DNA of 5,046 bases from Actinomycetota bacterium. GTDB taxonomy: Bacteria > Actinomycetota > Thermoleophilia > Solirubrobacterales > Solirubrobacteraceae. Of the stretch, positions 4,808 to 5,046 are shown in pieces. How positions within the stretch are numbered: the stretch's first letter is position 1; each line of letters starts with the position of its first letter. The stretch lies in NCBI GenBank assembly GCA_005883255.1, contig VAXS01000028.1:1-5046 (forward strand). Reading direction: 5' to 3'. Below the pieces are notes generated by a model. The model did no database searches and had not been told where the DNA came from. It was given only the letters and a program-made list of their open reading frames with translations. Both the position numbers and the translations under genes were made by a program.

Positions 4808-5046
4808 TCACCGCTCGGGCCGCAGCCAGGCGCGCGCGCGCGCCCACAGCCGGCGCAGCCAGCCGCGCCGCCGCCCGAAGCCCGCCGGGGGCGGGATCGT
4901 GGTGCGCACCAGCCCCACCCACTCGTCCAGCGGCAGGTCTCCCCCGATCAGGCGGGCCAGGGCGGCGGTGACCGGCGCGTCCACACCGCCGTGGTGCAGC
5001 GCGCGCGCCAGCAGCGGCACTGACTCCAGCGCCTCGACGGCCTGTC
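4808..5046 (-). CDS. gpsA: Glycerol-3-phosphate dehydrogenase GpsA, C-terminal fragment
   Basis: Partial gene; the start lies beyond the right edge. The 78 visible residues read QAVEALESVPLLARAL, then a segment with GVDAPVTAALARLIGGDLPL and DEWVGLVRTTIPPP, and an Arg-rich tail. This matches the C-terminal helical domain of NAD(P)+-dependent glycerol-3-phosphate dehydrogenase, where the family shows (V/A)E(G/A)...A..L......PI..A....L.G........ and ends soon after. The enzyme reduces dihydroxyacetone phosphate to sn-glycerol-3-phosphate for phospholipid synthesis in the cytoplasm. The catalytic lysine and the nucleotide-binding GxGxxG lie outside the window. The tail from about 4810 to 4880 is strongly basic (RRRGWLRRLWARARAWLR) and longer than the usual GpsA end. 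It is convergent with the HAD phosphatase gene across 88 bp. Confidence 0.75.
   Translation of the reverse strand, partial: QAVEALESVPLLARALHHGGVDAPVTAALARLIGGDLPLDEWVGLVRTTIPPPAGFGRRRGWLRRLWARARAWLRPER

Noticed and set aside
3041..5023. 660-codon plus-strand open frame spanning gpgS, the HAD gene and gpsA
   Set aside because: Arg/Gly/Ala low-complexity shadow that crosses two well-supported genes in another frame.
4694..5046. Stop-codon read-through joining gpsA to the downstream in-frame peptide
   Set aside because: The frames are in phase across one TGA, but there is no selenocysteine-type context or family precedent; a gene remnant is simpler.
1..5046. CRISPR array, insertion sequence, phage or defence genes
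   Set aside because: No regularly spaced repeats, transposase motifs, terminal inverted repeats or phage genes were seen; the content is ordinary chromosomal.

Overview
The window is a very GC-rich (about 70% or more by eye) bacterial chromosome segment. It carries GTG starts and few Shine-Dalgarno sites. The gene content is a GT-C sugar transferase, tRNA-Phe, an MrfA/Hrq1-type helicase, a GT81 glucosyl-3-phosphoglycerate synthase and GpsA. This fits a deep-branching actinobacterium such as Thermoleophilia/Solirubrobacterales. That placement is inferred from gene families and composition, not from a database search.

Layout, left to right. Positions 1-159 (minus) hold the N-terminus of a membrane GT-C glycosyltransferase that runs off the left edge. 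Positions 243-315 (minus) hold tRNA-Phe(GAA), with a small candidate terminator after it and a TAGCAT -10 box before it. Positions 316-644 hold no convincing gene but contain strong hairpins. Positions 645-2930 (minus) encode a DEAH-box helicase with a C-terminal cysteine cluster, probably read from a leaderless mRNA. A short divergent promoter region (2931-2978) follows. Positions 2979-3896 (plus) encode a GpgS-like glycosyltransferase and 3910-4719 (plus) a HAD phosphatase, 13 bp apart and probably one operon. From the right edge, 5046-4808 (minus) is the C-terminal part of glycerol-3-phosphate dehydrogenase GpsA. Between GpsA and the phosphatase, 4694-4807 (minus) reads as a short peptide resembling the C-terminus of a GH37/GH63/GH15-like glycoside hydrolase, a candidate gene remnant.

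How the genes work together. GpgS joins an activated hexose to 3-phosphoglycerate, and the HAD enzyme would remove the phosphate, giving glucosylglycerate (or mannosylglycerate), a compatible solute or polysaccharide primer. The possible hydrolase remnant next to this pair is the most interesting signal, because glucosylglycerate and mannosylglycerate hydrolases belong to the same broad glycosidase class. The helicase is a separate DNA-repair function sharing only the divergent promoter region. GpsA supplies sn-glycerol-3-phosphate for phospholipids.
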